A DNA stretch of 64,000 nt from Salipiger bermudensis (GTDB lineage Bacteria > Pseudomonadota > Alphaproteobacteria > Rhodobacterales > Rhodobacteraceae): NCBI RefSeq assembly GCF_019801965.1, contig NZ_JAHVIA010000002.1:310001-374000 (forward strand), given 5' to 3'. Of the stretch, positions 33,400-42,178 are shown piece by piece. The notes beneath the pieces were generated by a model that saw only the letters and a program-made list of their open reading frames with translations, did no database searches and was not told where the DNA came from. How positions within the stretch are numbered: position 1 is the first letter of the stretch; the number at the start of each line of letters is the position of its first letter. A program made the translations under genes and the position numbers.

Positions 33400-34845
33400 A
33401 TGAGACGTTTGCGCAAAGTGAAAATCGTGGCCACGCTTGGCCCGGCGAGCAACACCTACGAGATGATCCGCACCCTGCACGAGGCGGGGGCGGACGTGTT
33501 CCGCCTCAACATGAGCCACGGCACCCACGAGGACATCACCAAGCTGCACCGGGCCATCCGGCAGGTCGAGAAGGATCTCGACAGCCCGATCGCCATCCTC
33601 GCCGACCTGCAGGGTCCGAAGCTCCGCGTCGGCGAGTTCGAGAACGGCGAGGAAGAGCTGGAATGGGGCGAGACCTTCCGCCTCGATCTCGACAAGGCAC
33701 CGGGCACCAAGAAGCGCGTCTGCCTGCCGCACCCGGAGATCTTCCAGGCGCTCGGCGTGGGCGCGCACCTTCTGGTCAATGACGGCAAGATCCGCCTGCG
33801 GGTCGAGGAATGCGGCGAGGATTTCGCCAACTGCATCGTCGAGGCGGGCGGCACGATCTCCAACCGCAAGGGCGTCAACGTGCCCGACGTGGTGCTGCCG
33901 CTGGCGGCGCTTTCCGAGAAGGACCGCAAGGATCTCGAGTTTGCCGCGGCGCTCGGCGTCGACTGGCTGGCGCTCAGCTTCGTGCAGCGCCCCGAGGACG
34001 TGGAAGAGGCGCGCAAGCTCTGCGACGGCCGCGCCGCGATCCTGTCGAAGATCGAGAAACCCTCGGCGGTGAAGAGCTTCGACGCCATCCTTGAGGCCTC
34101 CGACGGCATCATGGTGGCGCGCGGTGATCTCGGCGTCGAGCTGCCTGTGCAGGCGGTGCCGCCGATCCAGAAGCGCCTGATCCGCAAGTGCCGCGCTGCC
34201 GGCAAGCCGGTGATCGTCGCCACCCAGATGCTCGAATCGATGATCGAGAGCCCGATGCCCACCCGCGCCGAGGTCTCCGACGTGGCGACGGCGATCTACG
34301 AGGGAGCCGACGCGGTGATGCTCTCGGCGGAATCGGCTGCCGGCCAGTACCCGGTCGAGGCGGTGACGACGATGAACAACGTCGCCGTCGGCGTCGAGAA
34401 GGACAGCACCTATACCGAGGTGATCGAGGCCAGCCGCAACATCGAGAAGACTGGCGTGGCCGACGGCATCGTCGCCGCCGCCCGCGAGATCGCAGAGTCG
34501 GCCAACATCAAGGTGATCTGCTGCTTCACCTCCTCGGGCACCACGGTGGCCAAGGTGGCGCGCGAGCGTCCGCGGGTGCCGATCATCGCCATGACCTCGC
34601 TGCGCGGCACCGCCCGCCGGCTGTCGCTGACCTGGGGCGTGAACTGCGTGATGACCGGCGAGCTCGAGCGCTTCAAGCAGGCGGTGGTCAACGCCGCCCG
34701 CGCCGCACGGGCGCAGGGCTATGCCGGCTCCGAGGACCAGATCGTGGTCACTGCCGGTGTGCCGTTCAACATGCCCGGCACCACCAACATCCTGCGCGTC
34801 GCCCCCTGCGACGAGCGGCTGATCTACTCCACCGACCCGGAGTGA
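33400..34845 (+). CDS. pyk: Pyruvate kinase
   Basis: 481-aa glycolytic enzyme making pyruvate and ATP from PEP and ADP. VKIVATLGPASNTYEMI at the N-terminus, RLNMSHG, ILADLQGPKLRVG, the Lys-containing ILSKIEKPSA, MVARGDLGVE (metal and PEP site) and ATQMLESMIESPMPTRAEVSDVA are all intact. The C-terminal domain has FTSSGTTVAKVARERP. AGGGAGAC precedes ATG 33400; the in-frame start at 33361 is less likely. A LacI-type palindrome lies upstream and a terminator at 34866-34900 follows. Confidence 0.97.
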   Translation: MRRLRKVKIVATLGPASNTYEMIRTLHEAGADVFRLNMSHGTHEDITKLHRAIRQVEKDLDSPIAILADLQGPKLRVGEFENGEEELEWGETFRLDLDKAPGTKKRVCLPHPEIFQALGVGAHLLVNDGKIRLRVEECGEDFANCIVEAGGTISNRKGVNVPDVVLPLAALSEKDRKDLEFAAALGVDWLALSFVQRPEDVEEARKLCDGRAAILSKIEKPSAVKSFDAILEASDGIMVARGDLGVELPVQAVPPIQKRLIRKCRAAGKPVIVATQMLESMIESPMPTRAEVSDVATAIYEGADAVMLSAESAAGQYPVEAVTTMNNVAVGVEKDSTYTEVIEASRNIEKTGVADGIVAAAREIAESANIKVICCFTSSGTTVAKVARERPRVPIIAMTSLRGTARRLSLTWGVNCVMTGELERFKQAVVNAARAARAQGYAGSEDQIVVTAGVPFNMPGTTNILRVAPCDERLIYSTDPE

Positions 34846-34865
34846 TCCGGTTGTAGGCCGAATCG

Positions 34866-34900
34866 AAGGGCCCCCGCGTCACAAGGCGCGGAGGCCCTTT
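34866..34900 (+). terminator. pyk terminator
   Basis: A 13-bp stem with one mismatch (AAGGGCCCCCGCG / CGCGGAGGCCCTT) followed by TCTGCTTTT, 20 bases after the pyk stop. Confidence 0.8.
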
Positions 34901-34963
34901 CTGCTTTTCGGCCTCGTGTATCCTGCCAAGACAGCGCCCGAGCCCCGTGTTAGCCTCCGCCGC

Positions 34964-35188
34964 ATGACACCCGATCAGCTGCTTGTTCTTGGCCTGTTTC
35001 TCGCCTGCTGCGCCGTTCTGGCGCTGTTCTCGGCCTATGCCGACAGCCGCAGGCCCTATATCGGCGGCGGGCTCGCGGTGGCGGCGCTGGCGGTGCTGCT
35101 GCACGGCAACACGAGCGCGCCCGGAGGCTATGCCTTTCAGGATGTGCCGGATGCGGTCTATGGCGTCATCGCCGATGTCGTGCGATAG
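34964..35188 (+). CDS. Small two-segment membrane protein
   Basis: 74-aa hypothetical protein. Two hydrophobic segments are visible (about 5-24, LLVLGLFLACCAVLALFSAY, and 31-46, YIGGGLAVAALAVLL), followed by a short acidic tail. The RBS before ATG 34964 is poor; an in-frame start at 34916 exists but overlaps the pyk terminator region. It resembles small conserved roseobacter membrane proteins of unknown role next to rpmI. I do not recognise the family. Confidence 0.55.
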   Translation: MTPDQLLVLGLFLACCAVLALFSAYADSRRPYIGGGLAVAALAVLLHGNTSAPGGYAFQDVPDAVYGVIADVVR

Positions 35189-35233
35189 CCGCCCCTGGGG
35201 GGCGTCGCTGCCCGTCCGCACCCGGATTCCCGC

Positions 35234-35262
35234 TTGCATCAAAGCCCCGTCGCGCCTATAGG
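35234..35262 (+). promoter_or_regulatory. Strong promoter of rpmI-rplT
   Basis: TTGCAT (35234-35239), 17 bases, TATAGG (35257-35262). The -10 is overlapped by an inverted repeat TAGGAG / CTCCTA (35259-35273) that spans the expected start point and could fold at the 5' end of the RNA or act as an operator. Confidence 0.6.
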
Positions 35263-35339
35263 AGCGCCTCCTACCGCGCGTCCGGCCCTCAGTGGCATGC
35301 CGAGTCGCGCGTTCACCGCAGAACGTCAAGGAGACGGAA

Positions 35340-35540
35340 ATGCCCAAGATGAAGACAAAATCGAGCGCCAAGAAGCGCTTCAAGGTGACCGGCACCGGTA
35401 AGGTCGTCGCAGGTCAGGCTGGCAAGCGCCACGGCATGATCAAGCGCACCACGAAGTTCATCCGCGACGCTCGCGGCACCACCACGCTGTCGGCTCCCGA
35501 CGCAAAAATCGTCAAGGGCTACATGCCCTACGACCGCTGA
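35340..35540 (+). CDS. rpmI: 50S ribosomal protein L35
   Basis: 66-aa basic protein of the large ribosomal subunit. It begins [20 protein letters not shown] and ends PYDR, standard for L35. AAGGAGAC precedes ATG 35340. It leads into rplT after 15 bases. infC, often first in this operon in other bacteria, is not adjacent; a promoter directly upstream fits a two-gene operon. Confidence 0.97.
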   Translation: MPKMKTKSSAKKRFKVTGTGKVVAGQAGKRHGMIKRTTKFIRDARGTTTLSAPDAKIVKGYMPYDR

Positions 35541-35555
35541 TAGGAGGCTAGACAC

Positions 35556-35921
35556 ATGGCACGAGTCAAAGGTGGTACCGTCACCCACGCCCGTCACAAG
35601 AAGGTTCTCGATCAGGCGAAAGGCTACTACGGCCGTCGCAAGAACACCTTCAAGGTTGCCGCACAGGCCGTCGACAAGGCGAACCAGTACGCGACCCGCG
35701 ACCGCAAGAACCGCAAGCGCAACTTCCGCGCCCTGTGGATCCAGCGTATCAACGCAGCCGTCCGCGCGCATGACGAGGCTCTGACCTACTCGAAGTTCAT
35801 CAACGGTCTGACCAAGGCCGGCATCGAGGTCGACCGCAAGGTCCTCGCAGACCTCGCCGTTCACGAGCCCGAAGCCTTCGGTGCGATCGTGGATCAGGCC
35901 AAGGGTGCGCTGGCCGCGTAA
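35556..35921 (+). CDS. rplT: 50S ribosomal protein L20
   Basis: 121-aa protein that binds 23S rRNA early in assembly. [30 protein letters not shown] start and the [23 protein letters not shown] core are typical. GGAGG lies before ATG 35556. An intrinsic terminator with seven Ts follows at 35949. L20 represses its own operon in several bacteria, but no leader mimic was identified here. Confidence 0.97.
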   Translation: MARVKGGTVTHARHKKVLDQAKGYYGRRKNTFKVAAQAVDKANQYATRDRKNRKRNFRALWIQRINAAVRAHDEALTYSKFINGLTKAGIEVDRKVLADLAVHEPEAFGAIVDQAKGALAA

Positions 35922-35948
35922 GCGACCGACCCTTCGAGATCGAAAAAC

Positions 35949-35980
35949 ACCGCGTCCGGGGCTCCGGGCGCGGTTTTTTT
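35949..35980 (+). terminator. rpmI-rplT terminator
   Basis: ACCGCGTCCGG / CCGGGCGCGGT (35949-35959, 35964-35974; one T-G wobble) followed by TTTTTT. Confidence 0.9.
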
Positions 35981-36005
35981 ATGTCCGGCGGTCAGGCAAG
36001 GCGGC

Positions 36006-36743
36006 TTAGGTGGAGCGGGGGTCGGAGGGGGCCTCGGACGCCTCTGGCTCGATCTGGCCGCGCCGCGCCAGCCAACGGGCCAGCAGCGCCACGCCGAAGG
36101 CCCAGGCAGCGCCAAGGCTCCAGCCTGCCAACACGTCGGACGGCCAGTGCACCCCGAGATAGACCCGGCTTGTGCCGACGAGCATGGCCAGCAGCGCCGC
36201 CATCAGGACGAGGAAGACCCGGATCCGGCGGCGCCTCTCGGTGCGCGCCAGCATCACCGCGAGCGTCAGGTAGGTCACCGCCGCCATCATCGAATGCCCC
36301 GACGGGAACGAGGCGGTGGCGACATCGACACCATGCGGAACAAGGTCGGGGCGCGGGCGCGAGAAGGCGAACTTGGCGAAATGCGACAGCAGCTGGCCGC
36401 CCAGTACGGCGCAGAACACGAAGAGCGCCGAGGCGCGCTTGCCGCGCAACACGAGGTAGATCAGCACCGCCGCCGTCATCAGCGTCAGGATGGTGACACC
36501 GCCGAGCGCCGTGAGATCGCGCATCGCAACCTCGATCTGCGGCCCGCCGATCGGGTTGGCCGGCTCGCCGGGCGTGCGCAGCGCCAGCAGCACCGCCTCG
36601 TCGAAGGCGTGCAGGTCGCCCTCGAGCATCTCCGCCGCTAGCGCCACGAAACCCCAGAGCGCCCCGGCAACGACGACGATGCCGAGCAGGGTCATCGCTT
36701 CGATGCGGCGGGTGAGGGCGGTGATCGGGGCGGGCAGGTGCAT
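36006..36743 (-). CDS. PAP2-family membrane phosphatase
   Basis: 245-aa membrane protein with about six hydrophobic segments. The three phosphatase motifs are KFAFSRPRP, ASFPSGHS and SRVYLGVHWPSDVLAG, the type 2 phosphatidic acid phosphatase signature with catalytic His residues facing the periplasm. Likely substrates are undecaprenyl pyrophosphate, phosphatidate or lipid A phosphate. GGAGACC precedes ATG 36743; an in-frame start 13 codons up lacks an RBS. Confidence 0.9.
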   Translation of the reverse strand: MHLPAPITALTRRIEAMTLLGIVVVAGALWGFVALAAEMLEGDLHAFDEAVLLALRTPGEPANPIGGPQIEVAMRDLTALGGVTILTLMTAAVLIYLVLRGKRASALFVFCAVLGGQLLSHFAKFAFSRPRPDLVPHGVDVATASFPSGHSMMAAVTYLTLAVMLARTERRRRIRVFLVLMAALLAMLVGTSRVYLGVHWPSDVLAGWSLGAAWAFGVALLARWLARRGQIEPEASEAPSDPRST

Positions 36744-36869
36744 TCTTGGTCTCCTTCGCGGCCTTCGGGCTGCCGCCGACAAGGTGGGGCGCGCGCGGCG
36801 GGAGGCAAGCGGAGAGCGCCCGGGAGATCGGTTTCGAGATCGGCGTCGGAAGGGCGGGGAGAAGCGCGC

Positions 36870-36946
36870 TGGCGACCCGTCGAGGACTCGAACCCCGAAC
36901 CTGCTGATTAGAAGTCAGCTGCTCTATCCAGTTGAGCTAACGGGCC
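36870..36946 (-). tRNA. tRNA-Arg (anticodon UCU)
   Basis: A 77-base cloverleaf on the minus strand: acceptor GGCCCGT / ACGGGTC (one G-U), D-stem GCTC / GAGC, anticodon stem GCTGA / TCAGC with loop CTTCTAA, T-stem CGGGG / CCTCG with loop TTCGAGT, discriminator G and encoded CCA. The anticodon (plus 36910-36912) reads UCU, for AGA/AGG codons, which are rare in this GC-rich genome. Confidence 0.97.
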
Positions 36947-37080
36947 GTGCGCCCGCCCGTTCTAGCCGCAAGAGAGGGGCCACGCAATCGGCCTTGGCGC
37001 GCGGGTTTTGCCCCTGCGACTTGCGTCTTTCCACCGGCCCCGCTAGGTGACGGACAACTCCTGGATACGAGGGTGCCGAG

Positions 37081-38151
37081 ATGGATGATCTGCGCGGAAA
37101 ATACATCGAGCTGATTGGGGCTGCTGCCGACGAGGCGGCGCTCGAAGACCTGCGGGTGCAGGCGGTTGGCAAGAAGGGCGAGATCAGCCTGCAGATGCGC
37201 AGCCTCGGCAAGATGAGCCCGGAAGAGCGTCAGGTCATGGGCCCGAAGCTCAACGCGCTCAAGGACGAGATCAACAGCGCGCTCGCCGCCAAGAAGGCGG
37301 CGCTGGCCGATGCCGCTCTCAACGAACGCCTCGCCTCGGAATGGCTCGACGTGACGCTCCCGGGCCGCACTCGCCGCCAGGGCTCGATCCACCCGGTGAG
37401 CCAGGTCTGGGAAGAGTGCACCGCGATCTTCGCCGATATGGGCTTCTCGGTGGCCGAGGGCCCGCAGATCGAGCAGGACTGGTACAATTTCGACGCGCTC
37501 AACATCCCGGGCCACCACCCGGCGCGCGCCGAGATGGACACCTTCTACATGCACCGCGCCGAGGGCGACGAGCGCCCGCCGCACGTGCTGCGCACCCATA
37601 CCTCGCCGGTGCAGATCCGCTCGATGGAGGCGCAGGGCGCGCCGCTGCGGATCATCTGCCCGGGCCGCGTCTACCGCGCCGATTACGACCAGACCCACAC
37701 GCCGATGTTCCACCAGGTCGAGGGCCTCGCCATCGACAAGAACATCTCCATGGCCAACCTCAAGTGGGTGCTGGAAGAGTTCTTCTCGGCCTATTTCGGC
37801 ACCACGGTGAAGACCCGCTTCCGCGCCTCGCACTTCCCCTTCACCGAGCCGTCGGCCGAGGTCGACATCCAGTGCCAGTGGAAGGACGGCTCGGTCGTGG
37901 TGGGCGAGGGCGACGACTGGCTCGAGGTTCTGGGCTCCGGCATGGTGCACCCCAAGGTGCTGGCCGCCGGCGGCATCGATCCGAACGAATGGCAGGGCTT
38001 TGCCTTCGGCATGGGCATCGACCGTATCGCGATGCTGAAATACGGCATCCCCGACCTGCGCGCCTTCTTCGACAGCGACCTGCGTTGGCTGCGCCATTAC
38101 GGCTTCGCCTCGCTAGACGTGCCGACGATCCGGGGCGGCCTCTCGCGCTGA
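37081..38151 (+). CDS. pheS: Phenylalanyl-tRNA synthetase alpha subunit
   Basis: 356-aa catalytic subunit. N-terminal coiled-coil (about 1-80), then the class II core: [57 protein letters not shown], and [18 protein letters not shown] (motif 3). pheT is not in the next positions; the next gene is a YrhK-like membrane protein, so pheT may lie elsewhere or further away. A weak promoter TTGCGT, 17 bases, TAGGTG (37021-37049) lies upstream. Confidence 0.96.
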   Translation: MDDLRGKYIELIGAAADEAALEDLRVQAVGKKGEISLQMRSLGKMSPEERQVMGPKLNALKDEINSALAAKKAALADAALNERLASEWLDVTLPGRTRRQGSIHPVSQVWEECTAIFADMGFSVAEGPQIEQDWYNFDALNIPGHHPARAEMDTFYMHRAEGDERPPHVLRTHTSPVQIRSMEAQGAPLRIICPGRVYRADYDQTHTPMFHQVEGLAIDKNISMANLKWVLEEFFSAYFGTTVKTRFRASHFPFTEPSAEVDIQCQWKDGSVVVGEGDDWLEVLGSGMVHPKVLAAGGIDPNEWQGFAFGMGIDRIAMLKYGIPDLRAFFDSDLRWLRHYGFASLDVPTIRGGLSR

Positions 38152-38219
38152 TCGCTGGTCTTCGCGGGCAGTAGACCTAAGGTCGGGGCAACGTCTCCCG
38201 ACCGAAGGAACCTCCCGCG

Positions 38220-38504
38220 ATGAAGCTCTTCAACCACGCCAACCGCCAGCGCAACGCCGACACGCGGCGGGTCTATGCGCTGTTCGAGATCGCCCACACG
38301 CTTGTCGATTTCGGTGCCGCCGTCTGCTTCACCATCGGCTCGGTGCTGTTCTTCTGGCCGGAATACGAGACCCCGGCGATCTGGCTCTTCACCGTTGGCT
38401 CGGTGCTGTTCATGGCCAAGCCGACGCTTCGGCTGGCGCGCGAGATCAAGCTTTACCGCATGGGCCAGCTCGACCGGCTGGCCGAGCGCGCCCAGAACGA
38501 CTGA
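38220..38504 (+). CDS. YrhK-domain small membrane protein
   Basis: 94-aa protein with two hydrophobic segments (about 26-44 and 51-65) separated by a PEYETP turn, and a charged C-terminal helix. FEIAHTLVDFGAAVCFTIGSVLFF and the repeated TIGSVLFF/TVGSVLFM fit the YrhK-like domain. Function unknown. It follows pheS by 68 bases; GAAGGAACC precedes ATG 38220. Confidence 0.75.
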   Translation: MKLFNHANRQRNADTRRVYALFEIAHTLVDFGAAVCFTIGSVLFFWPEYETPAIWLFTVGSVLFMAKPTLRLAREIKLYRMGQLDRLAERAQND

Positions 38505-38512
38505 CCCCGGGC

Positions 38513-38554
38513 CTGACCGGGATCAAGGCGGCGACTCTCCCAAGCTGGTACAAT
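38513..38554 (+). promoter_or_regulatory. Class II FNR/CRP-type promoter of the phasin gene
   Basis: CTGACCGGGATCAA (38513-38526) is one base from TTGAC-N4-ATCAA. TACAAT (38549-38554) follows after 22 bases. The predicted start near 38561 would put the box centre at exactly -41.5, the classical class II activator position, and the start 20 bases before ATG 38581. Regulator identity is inferred only from the box. Confidence 0.55.
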
Positions 38555-38580
38555 CCACGACTATGAGCGTGGAGGAGACC

Positions 38581-38934
38581 ATGAACAGCATCGTCACGAC
38601 AGACCGACTGCAGACCGATCCGGCGCCCGTCCCGGTGCCGCAGGAGTTCCGCATCCGTTGGAGCCTCGAGCCCTTTGCCGCCACCGGCGTGTTCGACGCC
38701 TGGCTCGATCTCGGCAGCGAGATGCAGAGCTTCTACGCCGACCGGATCCGCGCCGAGGTGGAAACCCAGCACGAGATCCTGCACAGCCGCAGCCCGGCCG
38801 AGCTCGCGCGGATCCAGGCGGCGTTCTTCCGCCGGGCGGTGTCGGATTACCGGGCGCATCTCGGCCGGATGACCGAGATGCTCGAGCAGATCTGGTTCCC
38901 GCAGCAGGGCACACGGGATCAGCCGAAGACCTAG
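38581..38934 (+). CDS. Phasin-like PHB granule protein
   Basis: 117-aa helical protein. The core WSLEPFAATGVFDAWLDLGSEMQSFYADRIRAEVETQHEILHSR and the following AAFFRRAVSDYRAHLGRMTEMLEQI look like the amphipathic helices of phasin-family proteins that coat polyhydroxyalkanoate granules. GGAGG lies 5 bases before ATG 38581, better than an in-frame ATG at 38563. It is convergent with phaC, with a shared terminator between, which supports a PHB role. Confidence 0.7.
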   Translation: MNSIVTTDRLQTDPAPVPVPQEFRIRWSLEPFAATGVFDAWLDLGSEMQSFYADRIRAEVETQHEILHSRSPAELARIQAAFFRRAVSDYRAHLGRMTEMLEQIWFPQQGTRDQPKT

Positions 38935-38961
38935 CGCGCAGGCGCGTAGATCCGCTAGGAC

Positions 38962-38988
38962 GAGGGCGCTCCCCAAAGGGGCGCCCTC
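38962..38988. terminator. Terminator between the phasin gene and phaC
   Basis: GAGGGCG-ct-CCCC, loop AAA, GGGG-CGCCCTC forms an 11-bp stem with a two-base bulge, overlapping the phaC stop codon. It serves two converging genes. Confidence 0.6.
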
Positions 38989-40726
38989 AGCCGAAGACGT
39001 AGCTCCCCGGGGCCGCGCCCAGCGAGGGCAGGGGGGCGTTCTTGGCCGGGCGGCGGTCGGAGGAGTGTGTCGTCAGCCAGTCGCTCCATTCCGGCCACCA
39101 CGAGCCCTCGCGCAGCGGATGCGCCTTGATCCAGAGATCGGGATCGGTGGCATGGCCGGGCACGGGGCCGACGCGATAATGCCGCCGCGGGTGGCCGGGC
39201 TCGGAGACGATGCCGGCATTGTGCCCGCCGCTGGTCAGCACGAAGGTGTTGGTCCCGTCGGCGAAGCGGGTGATCTTCCACGCCGAGCGCCACGGGGCCA
39301 CGTGGTCGCGCTCGGTGCCCACGGCGAAGACCGGCACCTCGATATCCTCGAGCGAGATCGGACGGCCGCCGACGCTGTATTGCCCCAGCGCCAGCCGGTT
39401 CTCGAGGAAGAGCTTGCGCAGGTATTCCGCATGCATCCGCGCCGGCATCCGCGTGGCATCGGCGTTCCACGCCATCAGGTCGTTCATGTTGCCGCGCTCG
39501 CCGAGGAGATACTCGCGAATGGTGCGCGACCAGATCAGGTCGTTCGAGCGCAGCATCTGGAAGGCGCCGGCCATCTGGTCGGATTTCAGGTAGCCCTGCT
39601 CGGCCATGATGTCTTCGAGGAAGGCGACCTGGCTGTCATCGATGAACAGGGTGATCTCGCCAGCCTCGGTGAAATCGACCTGCGCCGCGAGCAAGGTCAG
39701 CGAGGCGAGCCGCGTGTCGCCATCGCGCGCCATCGCGGCGGCGGCGATCGACAGCAGCGTGCCGCCGAGGCAGTAGCCGGCCGCGTGGATCTTCTCGCCC
39801 GGCACGGCCTTCTCGATCACCTCGAGCGCGTCGAAGATACCGAGCCGCACGTAATCCTCAAGCCCGAGATCGGCATCCTCCTCGCCCGGGTTAAGCCAGG
39901 AGATCATGTAGACCTCGATGCCTTGGTCGAGCAGGAAGCGCACCATCGAGTTATGCGCCGACAGGTCGAGAATGTAGTATTTCATGATCCAGGCCGGGAC
40001 GATCAGCAGCGGCTCGGCCTGCACCGTCTCGGTGGTCGGGCGGTAGCGGATCAGCTCGATTAGCCGGTTGCGATAGACCACCTCTCCGGGCGTGGTCGCG
40101 AGAGTCTCGCCGACCTTGAAGCCGCCGGTCTCGGGCGGGGCGCCCTCGGCGTCGCGGGCGAAATCCTCCATCCAGTTCTGTAGGCCGCGCAGCAGGTTGG
40201 CACCGCGCTCCTCGCGTGTGCGGTCGAGCACCACCGGGTTGGTCGCCGCGTAATTCGACGGCGCCAGCATGTCGAGGGTCTGGCGGGTGGCGAAGTTGAC
40301 GATCTGCGCGTGGCGCGGGGCCATGCCCTGCACGCCGCTGGTGGCGGCGTTCCACCAGTCCTCGGTGAGCAGGAACCATTGCGCGACGAGGTTGTAGGGC
40401 GCGCGCTGCCATTCCTCGTCGCGGAAGCGCTTGTCGGCGGCCATTGCGGCGCAGCTCTCTGAGCTCGGACGCCACGGGCAGCTCACCGCCGCCTGCATTG
40501 CCTTCGCGGCATTGGACACGGCGCGTTCCTGCAGCTCGGCCTGCTTGGCGGGAGAGCCCGCCAGATGCGCCGCCCAGTCGAACCACGCGGTGGCGAGCCC
40601 CATCGGCGACAGGCCACCGGTCAGGCTGCCGAGCGCCGCGTGATAGGAGCGGTCGATGGCGGCGTGCGGGGGCGTGTCCCGTGAGGGGACGGCTTCTGCG
40701 GGGGTGATGGGGCCAGCATGTTCCAT
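38987..40726 (-). CDS. phaC: Class I poly(3-hydroxyalkanoate) synthase
   Basis: 579-aa polymerase joining 3-hydroxyacyl-CoA into PHA. The N-terminal PhaC domain (about 85-250) is followed by an alpha/beta-hydrolase core. The lipase-like box is GYCLGG with catalytic Cys319; Asp474 (GTERDHVAPW) and His502 (SGGHNAGI) complete the triad. Length and sequence fit class I. The RBS is unusual: GGAG is only 2 bases from ATG 40726, so the true start or initiation mode is uncertain. An FNR-like box lies 35 bases upstream. No phaA/phaB is adjacent. Confidence 0.95.
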   Translation of the reverse strand: MEHAGPITPAEAVPSRDTPPHAAIDRSYHAALGSLTGGLSPMGLATAWFDWAAHLAGSPAKQAELQERAVSNAAKAMQAAVSCPWRPSSESCAAMAADKRFRDEEWQRAPYNLVAQWFLLTEDWWNAATSGVQGMAPRHAQIVNFATRQTLDMLAPSNYAATNPVVLDRTREERGANLLRGLQNWMEDFARDAEGAPPETGGFKVGETLATTPGEVVYRNRLIELIRYRPTTETVQAEPLLIVPAWIMKYYILDLSAHNSMVRFLLDQGIEVYMISWLNPGEEDADLGLEDYVRLGIFDALEVIEKAVPGEKIHAAGYCLGGTLLSIAAAAMARDGDTRLASLTLLAAQVDFTEAGEITLFIDDSQVAFLEDIMAEQGYLKSDQMAGAFQMLRSNDLIWSRTIREYLLGERGNMNDLMAWNADATRMPARMHAEYLRKLFLENRLALGQYSVGGRPISLEDIEVPVFAVGTERDHVAPWRSAWKITRFADGTNTFVLTSGGHNAGIVSEPGHPRRHYRVGPVPGHATDPDLWIKAHPLREGSWWPEWSDWLTTHSSDRRPAKNAPLPSLGAAPGSYVFG

Positions 40727-40760
40727 GGCTCCGGGGTCTCACGATCCGCCGCAAGCCGCC

Positions 40761-40774
40761 TTGATCCGGCGCAA
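40761..40774. promoter_or_regulatory. FNR-like box upstream of phaC
   Basis: TTGATCCGGCGCAA, with five-base flank CCGCC; the same 19 bases (reverse complement) occur at 62270-62288. It matches one full TTGAT half-site and a degenerate second half. No matching -10 element lies at class II distance for phaC, so it may repress or act with another promoter. Confidence 0.35.
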
Positions 40775-40847
40775 GGTCTTTGGTGACGTTGCGTCGTTTT
40801 TCGAGAGTTTTCCAGATGTTGGCGGAAACAATCCGGGCGCGGGGGGC

Positions 40848-42116
40848 TCAGGCCGCCCGTGCCGCCGGGTGCGGGCGCAGCCGGCCGGCCCCCCAGGCGC
40901 TCAGCGCGACCATGATGGCGGCGGTGCCAAGGCAGAGCGGCAGCCCGCCAAGCTGGTAGCTCGCGCCCGAGAGCACCGTGCCCAGCAGCCGCCCGGTGGC
41001 GTTGGCCATGTAGTAGAAGCCCACGTCCATCGTCACCCGGCTGTCTTCGGAGAAGGCGAGGATAAGGTAGGAATGCAGCGAGGAATTCACCGCGAAGATC
41101 GCCCCGAAGACGAGCAACCCGAGCACCAGCGTGGCCGTCAGCCAAGGCGCGGGCGCGCCCGCGAACGCCACCAGCAGCGCCAGCAGCGCCGGCACCACGA
41201 AGAGCGCCAGCGCCCAGTGCCGCGCATCGCCGACCAGCGCCGCCTCGCCACGCTGCTTCGCCTTGAGCAGCCGCGGCGCCGCCGCCTGCACCGCGCCGTA
41301 GAGGATGATCCACAGCGCCATGAAGCTGCCGATGGTGAAGAAGGCCACGCGGTTGCCCGCCTCGCTGCCGTCGGACAGCACGGCGTAGAAATAGATCGGG
41401 ATGCCGACGACGAACCAGACGTCGCGGGCACCGAACAGGAAGACCCGCGCGAAGCTCAGCCAGTTGACGTTGCGATTCTTCGAAAGCACCTCGCGGAACT
41501 TGGCATCCTTGCGGCCCGTGGGCAGGCCCTTGGGCATGCGCAGCGCCACCGCCACGAGGATCCCCGCCAGCACCCCCGCCATGGCGAGCACCGACGGCAC
41601 GAAGCCTGCCAGCCCCAAAAGCGCCGCGCCGAGCAGGAAGCCAAGCCCCTTCACCGCGTTCTTCGAGCCGGTGAGCGCCGCGACCCAGCGGAAGAGCCCA
41701 TCCTCGCCCTTCGGAGCGAGCAGCTTCACCGCCGATTTCGACGACATCTTGGCCAAGTCCTTGGCGACGCCAGAGGCGCCCTGCACCAGCATCACGAAGG
41801 CCACCGAGGCCCCGATCGCCCATTCCGGATCGAGCTGCGCCAGCGCCAGCAGCGCCAGCACTTGCAGGCCGAGGCCGGCATAGAGCGTCGTGGTCAGACC
41901 GAACCGCGCCGCGATCCAGCCCGCCGAGAGGTTGGTCACCACGCCCGCGATCTCGTAGAGCACGAAGAGATAGGCGAGCTGCACCGGCGAAAAGCCGAGC
42001 GTGTGGAAATGCAGCAGCACCAGCATGCGCAGCGCGCCGTCGGTGAGCATGAAGGCCCAGTAGGCGGCGGTGACGGCGATATAGGCCGCGAGCGGCTTCT
42101 CGGGGGCGTCGGTCAT
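40848..42116 (-). CDS. arsJ: ArsJ, organoarsenical (1-arseno-3-phosphoglycerate) efflux permease
   Basis: 422-aa MFS transporter with about 12 membrane segments. The start AAYIAVTAAYWAFMLTDGALRMLVLLHFHTLGFSP and VQGASGVAKDLAKMSSKSAVKLL are ArsJ hallmarks. ArsJ exports 1-arseno-3-phosphoglycerate made by a partner GAPDH; the product breaks down outside to arsenate. The gene lies 62 bases after a gapdh gene, with an arsR-arsC fusion first, the expected neighbourhood. No strong Shine-Dalgarno was seen before ATG 42116. Confidence 0.93.
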   Translation of the reverse strand: MTDAPEKPLAAYIAVTAAYWAFMLTDGALRMLVLLHFHTLGFSPVQLAYLFVLYEIAGVVTNLSAGWIAARFGLTTTLYAGLGLQVLALLALAQLDPEWAIGASVAFVMLVQGASGVAKDLAKMSSKSAVKLLAPKGEDGLFRWVAALTGSKNAVKGLGFLLGAALLGLAGFVPSVLAMAGVLAGILVAVALRMPKGLPTGRKDAKFREVLSKNRNVNWLSFARVFLFGARDVWFVVGIPIYFYAVLSDGSEAGNRVAFFTIGSFMALWIILYGAVQAAAPRLLKAKQRGEAALVGDARHWALALFVVPALLALLVAFAGAPAPWLTATLVLGLLVFGAIFAVNSSLHSYLILAFSEDSRVTMDVGFYYMANATGRLLGTVLSGASYQLGGLPLCLGTAAIMVALSAWGAGRLRPHPAARAA

Positions 42117-42178
42117 GGCGGCTTTCGTCGCTTTCTACGGTCTTGGATGGCCTAGCGGCAGAGCGTGACGCGCGCGTG

